DNA of 17,733 nt from FEN-1322 sp041663425 (GCA_041663425.1 JBAYMS010000033.1:1-17733); one strand, 5' to 3'; shown: positions 7,288 to 14,214, counted from the stretch's first letter. Made by a program: numbers and translations. Notes: generated by a model not told the origin, from the sequence alone.

Positions 7288-8751
7288 TTATTTTTCTTCC
7301 ACCGGACTCTGTGGTTTAAGTTGCGGGAACAAGATAACATCCCTTATGGACGGTGAATTGGTCAAGATCATTACAAGCCTGTCGATGCCGATACCGAGCC
7401 CTCCGGCGGGAGGCATGCCGTATTCAAGCGCATTTACGAAGTCTTCGTCTATATTCCGTTTTCCATCTTTAGCGCCCTGCAGTTCATCCTCAAACCGTTT
7501 CTTCTGTTCTATGGGGTCATTAAGCTCTGAATAGGCGTTGGCTATCTCCATACCGCCCATATATAGTTCAAACCTGTCAGTCAGATCCGGATTATCAGCC
7601 TTCACTTTGGCTAGCGGGCACATTTCCCTGAACATATCGACGACAAACACGGGATGATTGCCTGCTTTGGGTTCAACAAGATCACCCACTATATTTATAA
7701 TCTGCGTTCTTGTGATATCCTTACCTTCCATCTCTATACCTTTGGCTTTAAGCTTCTTAAGCCAGACCTCATGGCTATCAGACGGAACAATACCGAACTG
7801 CTCTTTCATCAGCTCTGCAAAAGACACCCTCTCCCACTTAGACAGATCTATAATTTTCCCCTGATATTCTATCTCTGTCTTACCCAGAACTTTCTGGGCG
7901 AGATTTTTTACAAGATCTTCGGTAAGCTGCATCATGCCTGCACAGTCTGAATAACTCTCATACACTTCCAGCATGGTAAATTCAGGATTATGCTTTATAG
8001 ATATGCCTTCGTTCCTGAAACTCCTGTTTATCTCATAGACTTTTCCGAGTCCGCCGACGAGAAGTCTCTTAAGATAAAGCTCAGGTGCTATTCTCAGAAA
8101 GAGGTCTATGTCAAGCGCTTCGTGATGCGTCTTAAACGGTTTTCCCGCAGCCCCTCCGGGCATCGACTGCATCATCGGCGTCTCTACTTCAATGAATCCT
8201 TTCTCGTCGAGAAATCTCCTTATCTCGCTCACTATACGGGACCTGGTAATAAAGACACCCCTGACATCGTCATTCACTATGAGATCCACATATCTCTGGC
8301 GATACCTGGTCTCTACATCCTTAAGTCCGTGCCATTTTTCAGGAAGCGGCTTTAAGGATTTCGCAAGTATCGTAAATTCTTTTGCTATGATAGTGGCCTC
8401 TCCGGTGCGCGTCTTAAACGTATCACCTTTAACACCTATAAAATCCCCTATATCAAGGTCGTTTAAAAGAATAAAATTTTCCGCTCCGACTATGTCCGCT
8501 TTAAAGTAAGCCTGTATCTTGCCGGTAGAATCTTTAATATCGTAGAAAGAACTTTTACCATGCGACCTTATGGCCATTATTCTGCCGGCCACTGAAGCAA
8601 CTTTGCCTTCTACAAAATCATCTTTAAGCACTTTTATGGTAGAGGATGTGTCGTATCTGCCGCCATATGGGTATATGCCTTTTTTAGCAATGTTCTCAAG
8701 TTTGGTCCTGCGCTGCTTTATAAGCTCATTCTCTTCGATCTCGTGCGACAT
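7288..8751 (-). CDS. lysS: Lysyl-tRNA synthetase, class II
   Basis: The 487-residue enzyme attaches lysine to tRNA-Lys in the cytoplasm. An N-terminal OB-fold anticodon-binding domain occupies about 50-130. The class II catalytic core follows, with motif 1 around 171-200 (FLDEKGFIEVETPMMQ), motif 2 FRNEGISIKHNPEFTMLE (245-262) and motif 3 GLGIGIDRLVMILT (451-464). The lysine-specific stretch GGMEIANAYSELNDP (399-413) and the closing SIRDVILFPQLKP are also present. Its ATG directly follows the stop codon of the upstream cyclic-di-GMP gene with no gap, and GGAG lies about 10 nt before it inside that gene, so the two are surely co-transcribed. Length is close to the bacterial LysS norm of about 490-505. 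Confidence 0.97.
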   Translation of the reverse strand: MSHEIEENELIKQRRTKLENIAKKGIYPYGGRYDTSSTIKVLKDDFVEGKVASVAGRIMAIRSHGKSSFYDIKDSTGKIQAYFKADIVGAENFILLNDLDIGDFIGVKGDTFKTRTGEATIIAKEFTILAKSLKPLPEKWHGLKDVETRYRQRYVDLIVNDDVRGVFITRSRIVSEIRRFLDEKGFIEVETPMMQSMPGGAAGKPFKTHHEALDIDLFLRIAPELYLKRLLVGGLGKVYEINRSFRNEGISIKHNPEFTMLEVYESYSDCAGMMQLTEDLVKNLAQKVLGKTEIEYQGKIIDLSKWERVSFAELMKEQFGIVPSDSHEVWLKKLKAKGIEMEGKDITRTQIINIVGDLVEPKAGNHPVFVVDMFREMCPLAKVKADNPDLTDRFELYMGGMEIANAYSELNDPIEQKKRFEDELQGAKDGKRNIDEDFVNALEYGMPPAGGLGIGIDRLVMILTNSPSIRDVILFPQLKPQSPVEEK

Positions 8752-11700
8752 CTACGCCTTCTCCTTTTCCTTGGTTATCATGTGTATGAAAATATCCACT
8801 ATATTCGGATCAAACTGCGTTCCCGCGCCTTTTCTAATAATGCTGATGGCTTCCTTTTTGGGAAACGCTTTTCGATATGGACGATTTGACGTCAGCGCCT
8901 GATATACATCCGCGATAGATATTATACGCGCGCCGACAGGTATCTCCTCGCCCTTTAATCCCGCCGGATATCCTTTACCATCCCATCTTTCATGGTGATA
9001 AAGTATCAGCGGTATTATATCATGCATGAATTGTATAGGCCGGATAATATCGGCCGCGATCTGCGGATGATGTTTTATTACATCAAATTCTTTTTTAGTA
9101 AGCTTCGATTTTTTCAGAAGTATTTTGTCGCTTATGCCGATTTTCCCGAGATCGTGAAGGACGGACGCTTCGCGTATATTTTCGATATCCTCAGCTGCCA
9201 GGTGAAGCCGTCTGGCAAGGTCCGTAGAGTATTTTACAGTATTCTCAACATGTTCTCCGGTATAGTGATCTTTAAGCTCTATTGTCTTGGCGAACGCAAA
9301 TATGAACTCAACAAGGCTTTGCTTACCGCTTCTGTTTAATTTATCTATCTTCTCTTTCAGAAACCGGACGTCTGTAGGTTCCAGATCCGGCAGCACCATA
9401 TTTTTCTTTGCAGATACCGAATACGAAGAAAACACCCTATTGCCGCCTGCTTCCTTAACCTTTGAAAGTATCTTGTCGGAATTGTTTACAAGATCCATAC
9501 CGTGCGATACGTTATTATCAGGATATGACGACACCGCCATGCTAAGCTTCAGCTTTATGACATGTTCCTTATTCCCAAAATTATAAAGGCCTACGGCATC
9601 CAGTATTCTCTGTGCCATTATCTGGGCCTTCATCATATCTACGGCAGGAGATATGATTATAAACTCTTCTCCGCCAAAACGGATGACAGTGTCGTATTTA
9701 CGCACCATCTTCTTTAAATATAAGGCAAATTGCTTAAGGACAAGATCGCCAAAATCGTGACCATACACATCGTTTATGGACTTGAAATAATCTATGTCGA
9801 GCATTATCACAGAAATAGGATGGCCGTATCGCCTCGCACGGTAAAATTCCGCGTCTATGGCTTCATTCAGGTATTGATGATTGTAAAGCCCCGTCAAGGT
9901 ATCCTTCAAAGCCAGTTTTTTCAGACGCGCGTTGGTCTTGACGAGCTCTCTATTAAGCTTAACACGTTCGGATTCCGCCTTATCCCGTTCAGCCAACGTT
10001 CTCGCATTCTCCAGAGCAACCGCCGCGCTCGCAGCAAGACCCTGAAGCATAAATACATCTTCCGCGTCAAACGGCACTTTATCATTTTTGTTATGGATCT
10101 CGAAACATCCCAACAATTCACCCTTGCGACTCAGTATGGGCACATTAACCATATTATACAAACTGAAGTCCGCCCGGAATTCCGGCGAAACATGATTGTC
10201 GTGCTCAGCGTCGTTGGAGATGTAAGGCTTTGAAGTATCTATAACCCATCCGGGCAGTGTCTGGCCTCTTTCAAATACATAATTTATCGGCTGAAGTTTT
10301 CCCTCTCTAGCATATTCAGTAAATTTCATTTTGCCATCCTGCAGAAGCCCTGCCGTCCCTCCCGAGGCATCAACAAGTTCCATTGCCGCGGTAACAAGCG
10401 TACGCATGATAACGGGGGTTTCGAGAACAGCGTTTACGTGCAAGCTGGTCCTGGAAAGTATCTCCAGCTGATAATCGCGCTTCAAGAGCGCTTCTTCCTG
10501 TTTTTTACGTTTTGTAATATCGCGGGCTGCGGCAAAAACATATTCGATGCCTTCATACTCAAGATAATTAACGCTTAGCTCTACCGGCAGAAATGTGCCG
10601 TCCTTTTTCTTATGGAGAGTCTCTATGGTATAATTTTTTTTCGCTTTTACGTTTTCCCATCGTTCGCGCCATGCGGATTCGGGGTTATAGCGGGGATCTA
10701 TGTCGCATGCTTTCATCGATAAAAGCTCATCGTGCGTATAGCCCAGGCATTGACACGTTGTATCGTTGACATATAGGATATGGCCTTCTCTGTCGATCCA
10801 GAAAATGGCATCATTTGCATGGTCTATAGAAAAACGCGCAAGGTGCGATACGTCTTCGGAGGACCTTCTCTCCTCCTCTACTCCTATAGCAGAGGCGATT
10901 ATTTCAATAACTTTTTTATCGTCTTCTGCCGGTTCAAAATCATACTGATAAAATATACAAAGAGCCCCTACAAAGTGTCCACCAAACTTTACCTGACATC
11001 CCAAAAAAGTCCGCAACCCATATTTGGCAACATTGGGATCCGTTTTTACATAATCAGTATCCTGAAGATTTCTTATTACGGTAATTCCGTCGCTGCGATG
11101 CTCAACCAGATCATAACAAATGTAGCCTTTTGAATATTCCTTAGTTTTAAGATCTTCGGGCGCCTTCCATTGACTATATGTGCAAAGAATGCCGTCTTCA
11201 AGCCTGTTATATAAAGCGCAATCCGCATTCATCAGCTCCCCGCACAAAGCCGTCAGGTGGTCAATATTTTCGACAGGATTGGGGCCGAAAGCTAAAAATG
11301 TTTCATTGATTCTGGTAAGGCTGTCCTCAAGTTTTTTGCGTTCACTTATATCTCGGACTACTGATAGAAGATGATATTTCCCGCCGACAACGGCACGTCT
11401 TAAATTTACTTCCACCCAGAACGGCCTTCCAGCTTTATCCTTACATACCCATTCAAAAAGCTGAGGCTCGCCATCCAGAGCTTTCTTCATAAGTCTGGCG
11501 GCTTCCTGATGAGTAAAGGGCTCCTGCTGGAAACCAAGATCGTAGATGGTAAGATTGAGCATTTCTTCTTTAGGATAGCAATACATCTCACATGCTTTAT
11601 CATTAGCATCTATTATTTTATTATGCTCTATTTCGCTTATAAATATGGCATCACTTGCGGCATTAAAGATCGTGCTATATGTGGATTCGCAGAATCGGCT

Positions 11701-11817
11701 CAAAACCTCATCTATATCCTTGCGGCTGCCTTCACATGATTCCAGGTCGGCTATCTTGCGACGCAATTGCTCCAGCTCTTTTTCCAGCGTTTCCGATGCT
11801 TTATTATTTTCATCCAT
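8752..11817 (-). CDS. Multidomain cyclic-di-GMP enzyme: PAS-GAF-PAS-GAF-GGDEF-HD-GYP
   Basis: The 1021-residue protein has no membrane span and should be a cytoplasmic sensor. In order it holds a coiled N-terminus (1-40), PAS (about 44-160), GAF (168-315), PAS with its C-terminal motif (322-438), GAF (445-610), a coiled linker (605-635), GGDEF (630-796) and HD-GYP (835-1015). The cyclase motif is GGEEF (715-719), a form known to be active, preceded by the inhibitory-site pattern RxxD (RKYD, 706-709). The phosphodiesterase domain has HDLGKIGI (888-895) and HHERWDGKGYP (941-951). Both opposing activities therefore look intact, so the sensory domains may set the net direction. AAGG lies just before the ATG, and a consensus promoter lies 38 nt upstream. 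It heads the operon with lysS, lolC and lolD. Ligands cannot be read from the sequence. Confidence 0.93.
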   Translation of the reverse strand: MDENNKASETLEKELEQLRRKIADLESCEGSRKDIDEVLSRFCESTYSTIFNAASDAIFISEIEHNKIIDANDKACEMYCYPKEEMLNLTIYDLGFQQEPFTHQEAARLMKKALDGEPQLFEWVCKDKAGRPFWVEVNLRRAVVGGKYHLLSVVRDISERKKLEDSLTRINETFLAFGPNPVENIDHLTALCGELMNADCALYNRLEDGILCTYSQWKAPEDLKTKEYSKGYICYDLVEHRSDGITVIRNLQDTDYVKTDPNVAKYGLRTFLGCQVKFGGHFVGALCIFYQYDFEPAEDDKKVIEIIASAIGVEEERRSSEDVSHLARFSIDHANDAIFWIDREGHILYVNDTTCQCLGYTHDELLSMKACDIDPRYNPESAWRERWENVKAKKNYTIETLHKKKDGTFLPVELSVNYLEYEGIEYVFAAARDITKRKKQEEALLKRDYQLEILSRTSLHVNAVLETPVIMRTLVTAAMELVDASGGTAGLLQDGKMKFTEYAREGKLQPINYVFERGQTLPGWVIDTSKPYISNDAEHDNHVSPEFRADFSLYNMVNVPILSRKGELLGCFEIHNKNDKVPFDAEDVFMLQGLAASAAVALENARTLAERDKAESERVKLNRELVKTNARLKKLALKDTLTGLYNHQYLNEAIDAEFYRARRYGHPISVIMLDIDYFKSINDVYGHDFGDLVLKQFALYLKKMVRKYDTVIRFGGEEFIIISPAVDMMKAQIMAQRILDAVGLYNFGNKEHVIKLKLSMAVSSYPDNNVSHGMDLVNNSDKILSKVKEAGGNRVFSSYSVSAKKNMVLPDLEPTDVRFLKEKIDKLNRSGKQSLVEFIFAFAKTIELKDHYTGEHVENTVKYSTDLARRLHLAAEDIENIREASVLHDLGKIGISDKILLKKSKLTKKEFDVIKHHPQIAADIIRPIQFMHDIIPLILYHHERWDGKGYPAGLKGEEIPVGARIISIADVYQALTSNRPYRKAFPKKEAISIIRKGAGTQFDPNIVDIFIHMITKEKEKA

Positions 11818-11854
11818 ATAATGGCCTTTTTATCTATTATTACTAATTATAATG

Positions 11855-11883
11855 AGTATACTATCTTTTATAACATATGTCAA
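11855..11883 (-). promoter_or_regulatory. Housekeeping-type promoter for the cyclic-di-GMP/lysS/lol operon
   Basis: On the minus strand TTGACA (11883-11878) and TATACT (11860-11855) are separated by 17 nt. The expected start is near 11848, leaving a leader of about 30 nt. It diverges from the sigma-factor promoter at 11975-12003. Confidence 0.85.
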
Positions 11884-11896
11884 TCCCTCGACAAAC

Positions 11897-11949
11897 GCTT
11901 AAGATCGACCCTTAAGCTTGTTGAAGGGTAAATTTGGCTCAATTTTACC
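11897..11949. promoter_or_regulatory. Cluster of overlapping dyads in the divergent intergenic region
   Basis: Between the two divergent promoters lie three inverted repeats. GCTTAAG (11897-11903) pairs with CTTAAGC (11911-11917), ACCCTT (11908-11913) with AAGGGT (11924-11929), and GGTAAA (11927-11932) with TTTACC (11944-11949). They overlap, so they cannot all form as RNA hairpins at once. Placement just upstream of both -35 boxes suits regulator binding, but no known operator was recognised. Confidence 0.35.
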
Positions 11950-11974
11950 AATTTGATGAAAAAGCAAATTATAT

Positions 11975-12003
11975 TTGACTTTTAAACATATTTTTGATAC
12001 CAT
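11975..12003 (+). promoter_or_regulatory. Promoter for the ECF sigma gene, with leaderless geometry
   Basis: TTGACT (11975-11980), a 17-nt spacer, then TACCAT (11998-12003). Exactly 6 nt (cgctac) separate the -10 box from the ATG at 12010, so transcription would start at or next to the start codon. The -10 match is imperfect (4 of 6). Confidence 0.55.
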
Positions 12004-12009
12004 CGCTAC

Positions 12010-12585
12010 ATGCATTCAAACTACGAAAAAGAAGATACCATGCTGGTAGAGGCATGTATAAGCAAAGATGCCGCAGCATGGTCATTATTGGTAAAAAAAT
12101 ATACAGCCCTGATATCCGCCTCGATAGCGAATAGATTGAAGAAATACGGATTCAATCCGGCATGCCAGGACACCGAAGACATTTTCCAGGAGGTTTTGGC
12201 GTCTATATGGATAGGCGGAAAGCTCTGTAATGTCAGGAACAGGAAGAGCATAGCTTACTGGCTGGCAATAGTTTCGGGAAATGCCGCTATTGAGCATATG
12301 CGGAAAAAGATAGCCGGAGGAACCCTCAACCCCATTCAGATCGCCGATGCGGAGAATATAGAATCGCCCGCCTCGGATACGCCGCGCAAAAGAGAACTAT
12401 CTGAAAAAATCGACAGTTCGATAGATCTATTACCCGAAAAGGAGCGATTGGTCATAAAACTTAACTTATTGCATGGCATGGAGTATCGCGAAATATCGGA
12501 AATTCTCAAAATGCCTAAAGGCACCGTTTCAAGCTGTATAAAGCGGGCAAAAGAAAAGCTGAGAGAGGAATTAAAGGATTTTTAA
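12010..12585 (+). CDS. ECF-type RNA polymerase sigma factor
   Basis: The 191-residue protein contains only sigma regions 2 and 4. Region 2 spans about 13-100, with DIFQEVLASIW as the core-binding and -10 contact helix and YWLAIVSGNAAIEHMRKK following. A short variable linker (101-130) leads to region 4 (136-187), whose helix-turn-helix REISEILKMPKGTVSSCIKRAKEKL would contact the -35 element. It likely works with the zinc-finger anti-sigma encoded 94 nt downstream. The ATG at 12010 has no Shine-Dalgarno but sits 6 nt after a -10 box, consistent with leaderless translation. The alternative ATG at 12040 has a weak GAAAAAGAAG upstream and would remove ten residues without touching region 2. The ECF subgroup was not identified. 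Confidence 0.9.
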   Translation: MHSNYEKEDTMLVEACISKDAAAWSLLVKKYTALISASIANRLKKYGFNPACQDTEDIFQEVLASIWIGGKLCNVRNRKSIAYWLAIVSGNAAIEHMRKKIAGGTLNPIQIADAENIESPASDTPRKRELSEKIDSSIDLLPEKERLVIKLNLLHGMEYREISEILKMPKGTVSSCIKRAKEKLREELKDF

Positions 12586-12610
12586 AACATTGGCCTAGGC
12601 GCATGGCAAA

Positions 12611-12667
12611 TAAACTTTTTTAAAATAACTTGCAACAAAATGACGGTTTTTTACGTCTTTATAGTGA
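12611..12667 (+). promoter_or_regulatory. Putative ECF-sigma promoter copy 1 (anti-sigma gene)
   Basis: The block holds TAAACTTTTTTAAAAT (12611-12626), TTGCAACAAAAT with TGCAAC at 12631-12636, a 17-nt spacer after that AAC, and CGTCTTTATAGTGAG with CGTC at 12654-12657. An AAC-containing -35 and a CGTC -10 are typical of ECF promoters. A second copy with identical spacing lies at 13407-13463, and the two differ only in the spacer and the 3 nt before the -35. The SD GAGGGG follows before the ATG at 12680. Confidence 0.82.
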
Positions 12668-12679
12668 GGGGAATTAAAT

Positions 12680-13114
12680 ATGAAAAATAGAATACGGCAG
12701 CCTGCAAAAGACCATCCTACCGATATAATACTGGCGGATTATTTGGACGGAACATTGTCCGGCGAGGAGAGAATATCGGTCGAGAGCCACATTTCCAGCT
12801 GTCACGAATGCCTGGATAAGATGGTTTCAGCTTACGAATCTGTAAAAAGCACCAAGAAAAGGAAGGTCAGAACTATGGGAAGGATAAATATTTACCTAAT
12901 ACTCGCCATAATATCGTTTGCGCTCTCTTTCATCCTCCCCCGTTACTTCATACAGTTACTGGTAGCTACTCTGCTTTTGGGCACAAAGTGGGTAGCCGAT
13001 TCCAAATCGACTAAAATGCTTGTAATGATACACGAGGCATGGAAAAATGGCGGCAAAGATGAAGCCTCTGAAGTCATTAGACGCTTCGATAATAATATTA
13101 AAACACGCAGATAA
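12680..13114 (+). CDS. Zinc-finger anti-sigma factor, membrane-anchored
   Basis: The 144-residue protein carries the zinc-binding anti-sigma motif HxxxCxxC as H37-ISS-C41-HE-C44, preceded by the characteristic ADYLDGTLSGEE helix and HIS turn of the zf-HC2 family. Two closely spaced hydrophobic segments (about 70-88 and 89-105) anchor it in the membrane, and a charged tail of about 35 residues follows. In this family the N-terminal domain holds the cognate ECF sigma factor inactive until a signal releases it. The adjacent ECF gene is the obvious partner. It has its own putative ECF promoter at 12611-12667, so it would be induced by the factor it inhibits, a negative feedback loop. SD GAGGGG precedes the ATG. 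The signal sensed is unknown. Confidence 0.85.
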   Translation: MKNRIRQPAKDHPTDIILADYLDGTLSGEERISVESHISSCHECLDKMVSAYESVKSTKKRKVRTMGRINIYLILAIISFALSFILPRYFIQLLVATLLLGTKWVADSKSTKMLVMIHEAWKNGGKDEASEVIRRFDNNIKTRR

Positions 13115-13115
13115 C

Positions 13116-13145
13116 GAAAAACCCAAGTTTTTTTCAACTTGGGTT
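13116..13145 (-). terminator. Intrinsic terminator of the minus-strand RNA
   Basis: AACCCAAGTT (read 13145-13136) and AACTTGGGTT (13129-13120) form a perfect 10-bp stem around a 6-nt loop, followed on the minus strand by TTTTTC (13121-13116). On the plus strand the T-run falls in the loop and not after the stem, so the terminator points leftward. It abuts the anti-sigma stop codon (13112-13114). Confidence 0.8.
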
Positions 13146-13340
13146 CAGCGAAGAAGCGGTTTAACCTTTCCGAAAGAAAACCTTTGCCGGCCGTTTTTGG
13201 CTTTCGCCTCCTTTTTCAAGGCGTCCTTCAAACTACTTCGGACAACTCCGACCGACTTAGCAGCGTTAGCCTACTTGGGATAACGCTTTCGGCTTTTCTG
13301 AATAGCCGCCCTTCTCCCGTAAGGTTAAGCCCCTCTTCTA
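13116..13340 (-). ncRNA. Candidate structured non-coding RNA, about 225 nt, unidentified family
   Basis: The 13146-13406 gap holds no convincing protein gene but shows dense RNA-like structure on the minus strand. A closing stem pairs TTAACCTT (13328-13321) with AAGGTTAA (13168-13161), extended outward by AGAAG (13339-13335) with CTTCT (13156-13152). Inside are AGCGTTA/TAACGCT (13287-13281 with 13268-13262), TCGGA-GTTG-TCCGA (13251-13238), CCTT-GAAA-AAGG (13221-13210) and GGC-GAAA-GCC (13208-13199). The last two have GNRA tetraloops, which mark this strand as the RNA. A weak promoter TTGCAA-N17-TAACCT (13375-13347) would start transcription near 13340, the foot of the closing stem, and the terminator gives the 3' end. 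Conserved sequences of RNase P, tmRNA or SRP RNA were not seen. Confidence 0.6.
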
Positions 13341-13346
13341 CTATTA

Positions 13347-13375
13347 AGGTTACCACAATAGTTGAACATTTGCAA
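13347..13375 (-). promoter_or_regulatory. Weak candidate promoter for the minus-strand RNA
   Basis: TTGCAA (13375-13370), 17 nt, TAACCT (13352-13347) on the minus strand. The -10 matches only three of six consensus positions. It is supported mainly by its position 7 nt before the predicted RNA 5' end. Confidence 0.35.
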
Positions 13376-13406
13376 TACTATAACTGCTAACTTTTTCCTA
13401 GCTAAC

Positions 13407-13463
13407 TAAACTTTTTTAAAATTCTTTGCAACAAAATCCGCTATTTTCCCGTCTTTATAGTGA
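13407..13463 (+). promoter_or_regulatory. Putative ECF-sigma promoter copy 2 (spoVG-yraN-comM)
   Basis: TAAACTTTTTTAAAAT (13407-13422), TGCAAC (13427-13432), a 17-nt spacer, then CGTCTTTATAGTGAG with CGTC at 13450-13453. It is offset by exactly 796 bp from copy 1, with conservation confined to the upstream A/T element, the -35 and the -10. Transcription would start near 13460 and give a leader of about 40 nt before the spoVG SD. Confidence 0.82.
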
Positions 13464-13502
13464 GAGCAAGTTATAGCTCATTTGAGAAAGGAGGTGATTT
13501 CA

Positions 13503-13763
13503 ATGACAGAAGATCTGAAGCTAACCGTAACCAGGCTGCACAAGCTGGACGGCAGCGGCGCAACAAAAGCATTCTGCGATCTTTCCATACTCGACAGCCT
13601 TGTAATAAACGGACTGCGGGTGGTCGAAGGTAAAGACGGACTGTTCGTAAGCATGCCGCGCGAAGAAGGAAAAGATGGTAAATGGTACAACACCGTATTC
13701 CCTCTCAAGAGGGAAATAAAGGACGAGATCGAACGCGTTGTTCTGGAAGCATACGGAGGATAA
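13503..13763 (+). CDS. spoVG: SpoVG family protein
   Basis: The 86-residue protein matches SpoVG through its core: KLTVTRLHKLDGSGATKAFCDLSILD, then INGLRVVEGKDGLFVSMPRE (36-55) and a C-terminal helix EIKDEIERVVLEAYG. SpoVG proteins bind nucleic acid; they affect septation in spore formers and gene expression in non-sporulating bacteria, and presence here does not imply sporulation. The basic C-terminal tail seen in some homologues is short or absent. The ATG at 13503 is chosen over an upstream TTG at 13482, because AAAGGAGGTGA ends 5 nt before it and the family begins here. It is the first gene after the second ECF-type promoter. The yraN ATG follows 1 nt after its stop. Confidence 0.93.
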   Translation: MTEDLKLTVTRLHKLDGSGATKAFCDLSILDSLVINGLRVVEGKDGLFVSMPREEGKDGKWYNTVFPLKREIKDEIERVVLEAYGG

Positions 13764-13764
13764 A

Positions 13765-14139
13765 ATGCAGGGCCGGGAGAATAAGAAGATCGGAAGGATC
13801 GGTGAAGAAATAGCCGCCGGGTTTTTAAAACAACGCGGCTACAAAATTATCGGTGTAAATATACGCACACCTTTCGGCGAAATAGACATTGTCGCAAAGA
13901 AAAACGACGTGACGATATTCGTCGAAGTGAAGACGCGCACCTCTTCTTCCCTCGGCCCGCCGCATTTATCTATTACATGGCTCAAACAGAAACATCTTAT
14001 AAAGAATGCTTTATGTTACATGAAAAGACATGGCCGCGTCTATTCTGACTGGAGGATCGATGTCGTATCGGTTAAATTAAACAGCCAAAATGAATCTGAA
14101 TCAATAGAACTGATAGAGAATGCCGTTGAGGAAAACTAA
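13765..14139 (+). CDS. yraN: YraN / UPF0102 family nuclease-fold protein
   Basis: The 124-residue protein belongs to UPF0102, a family with a restriction-endonuclease-like fold whose role is not firmly established. Characteristic elements are GRIGEEIAAGFLKQRGYKII (10-29), RTPFGEIDIVAKK (34-46) with candidate catalytic D41, and IFVEVKTRTS (51-60) with E54 and K56, forming the D-ExK pattern. The start ATG at 13765 has GGAGG in the end of spoVG, 5 nt before it; an in-frame upstream TTG lacks support. In many genomes yraN lies beside rnhB or comM-like genes, and comM follows here after 75 nt, so a DNA uptake or processing link is reasonable but inferred. Confidence 0.92.
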   Translation: MQGRENKKIGRIGEEIAAGFLKQRGYKIIGVNIRTPFGEIDIVAKKNDVTIFVEVKTRTSSSLGPPHLSITWLKQKHLIKNALCYMKRHGRVYSDWRIDVVSVKLNSQNESESIELIENAVEEN

Positions 14140-14207
14140 GGCTGAACGAACTTGGCCTACGTCAGAGACATAGGCACTTGGCCAGCCATGTGGCTGAATA
14201 AACTTGG
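14140..14207 (+). repeat. Imperfect direct repeat in the comM leader
   Basis: GGCTGAACGAACTTGG (14140-14155) recurs as GGCTGAATAAACTTGG (14192-14207), 14 of 16 identical and 52 bp apart, with a third CTTGGCC copy at 14177-14183. CAGCC-ATGT-GGCTG (14183-14196) could form a small hairpin just ahead of the comM ribosome site. Confidence 0.45.
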
Positions 14208-14214
14208 AGGATGT

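Noticed and set aside
12085..12297. Short minus-strand open frames opposite the ECF sigma gene
   Set aside because: They lie wholly inside the sigma gene, lack ribosome sites and resemble no family.
13116..13340. Identification of the structured RNA as RNase P, tmRNA or SRP RNA
   Set aside because: The conserved RNase P core stretches, the tmRNA tRNA-like end and tag frame, and the SRP GGAAG-type domain are all absent. 6S RNA is also unlikely because the fold is multi-hairpin and not one long rod, but this was not tested computationally.
13047..13390. Short plus-strand open frames across the anti-sigma/spoVG gap
   Set aside because: They lack Shine-Dalgarno sequences, run through the terminator and hairpin structures, and are better explained by the structured RNA on the other strand.
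14137..14163. CGTC before comM as a third ECF promoter
   Set aside because: The sequence 17 nt upstream is not TGCAAC and the A/T-rich upstream element is missing.
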